Shown: piece after piece, positions 5,527 to 6,152 of the stretch
How positions within the stretch are numbered: position 1 is the stretch's first letter
Layout: each line of letters begins with the position of its first letter
NCBI GenBank assembly: GCA_021773655.1
Contig: JAJFJX010000085.1
Location: forward strand, 1-6,152
DNA from: Panacagrimonas sp.
GTDB taxonomy: Bacteria > Pseudomonadota > Gammaproteobacteria > Nevskiales > Nevskiaceae
Direction: 5' to 3'
DNA: 6,152 bases
Program-made: the position numbers and the translations under genes
Notes under the pieces: model-generated
The model's input: only the letters and a program-made list of their open reading frames with translations
Database searches by the model: none
Told to the model about the DNA's origin: nothing

Positions 5527-6152
5527 GCCTGAACCTCTCCCGCCGCGCCTATGCCGAGATGTTCGGCCCCACGGTGGGCGATCGTGTGCGGCTCGCCGAC
5601 ACGGAACTCGTGATCGAGGTCGAGAAGGACTACACCCTGCTCGCGGGTTCGTATGGCGAGGAAGTGAAGTTCGGCGGCGGCAAGGTGATCCGCGACGGCC
5701 AGGGCCAGTCGCAGCGCGTTTCGAAATACGTCGCCGACACCGTGATCACCAACGCGCTCATCATCGACCACTGGGGCATCGTCAAGGCCGACATCGGGAT
5801 CAAGAATTCGCGCATCAGTGCCATCGGCAAGGCCGGCAACCCGGATATCCAGCCCGGCGTGAACATCGTCATCGGCGCCGGCACCGAGGTGATCGCGGGC
5901 GAAGGCATGATCGTCACCGCCGGCGGCATCGACAGCCACATCCACTTCATCTGCCCGCAGCAGATCGAGGAGGCGCTGATGTCCGGCATCACGACGATGC
6001 TCGGCGGCGGCACCGGCCCCGCGACCGGTACGTTCGCGACAACCTGCACCCCCGGCCCCTGGCACATCGAACGCATGCTGCAGGCGGCCGACGCCTACCC
6101 GATGAACATCGGCTTCCTCGGCAAGGGCAATGCCAGCCAGGCCGCGCCGCTC
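5523..6152 (+). CDS. ureC: urease alpha (catalytic) subunit UreC, N-terminal part (truncated by window)
   Basis: 210 codons of an expected roughly 570 are present. The product begins with GTG, reading SLNLSRRAYAEMFGPTVGDR, and continues with LADTELVIEVEKD, YGEEVKFGGGKVIRDG, NALIIDHWGIVKADIG and GKAGNPDIQPG. The amidohydrolase metal-binding HxH is His139/His141 in GGIDSHIHFICPQQ, equivalent to the nickel ligands His134/His136 of Klebsiella urease. Downstream are GGGTGPATGTFATTCTPGPW and MNIGFLGKGNAS. The carbamylated lysine and the remaining nickel ligands lie beyond the right edge. Compared with Klebsiella there is a short insertion (LLAGS region), which I recall in other proteobacterial ureases. 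The start overlaps the ureB stop by GTGA, so translation is probably coupled. Confidence 0.98.
   Translation, partial: MSLNLSRRAYAEMFGPTVGDRVRLADTELVIEVEKDYTLLAGSYGEEVKFGGGKVIRDGQGQSQRVSKYVADTVITNALIIDHWGIVKADIGIKNSRISAIGKAGNPDIQPGVNIVIGAGTEVIAGEGMIVTAGGIDSHIHFICPQQIEEALMSGITTMLGGGTGPATGTFATTCTPGPWHIERMLQAADAYPMNIGFLGKGNASQAAPL

Noticed and set aside
5484..6076. Minus-strand open frames opposite ureC
   Set aside because: They are antisense shadows of a clearly identified urease alpha subunit.

Overview
The window looks like chromosomal DNA from a GC-rich proteobacterium. A gammaproteobacterium near Xanthomonadales/Rhodanobacteraceae is my best guess, with a betaproteobacterium possible. The grounds are protein style, strong G/C preference at third codon positions, and two intergenic palindrome families common in such genomes (an ATTCCCGC...GCGGGAAT type and a TAGCCCGGGT...ACCCGGGCTA type). 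The assignment is an inference; no rRNA or other marker gene is present.

Layout. Minus strand, 3210 to the left edge: one very long open gene, truncated by the window, encoding an NCS1-type (nucleobase/cytosine permease-like) membrane transporter fused through a nine-cysteine linker and two extra membrane segments to a histidine kinase and a receiver domain. Bases 3211-3474 are the divergent intergenic region. It holds a perfect 16-bp palindrome, a good sigma-54 promoter match pointing towards the urease genes, a 14-bp-spaced direct repeat and four 15-bp tandem repeats that also carry Shine-Dalgarno-like sequence and a possible mini-ORF. Plus strand, 3475 to the right edge: a small secreted or membrane-anchored histidine-containing protein, then ureD, ureA, ureB and the first 210 codons of ureC.

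How it works together. ureA, ureB and ureC encode the gamma, beta and alpha subunits of the nickel enzyme urease, which hydrolyses urea to ammonia and carbon dioxide. UreD is part of the nickel-insertion chaperone complex. The small His-containing protein, whose stop overlaps the ureD start, might concern nickel or envelope functions, but that is a guess. The divergent transporter-kinase is a plausible nitrogen-compound sensor, and the sigma-54-like promoter fits nitrogen control of the urease operon. A direct regulatory link is not shown by the sequence.

The most unusual points are the transporter-kinase with its cysteine-rich linker, the compact regulatory region, and two different palindromic repeats inside the urease structural genes. 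One of these repeats is read through in frame and gives UreB a roughly 40-residue foreign-looking C-terminal tail.
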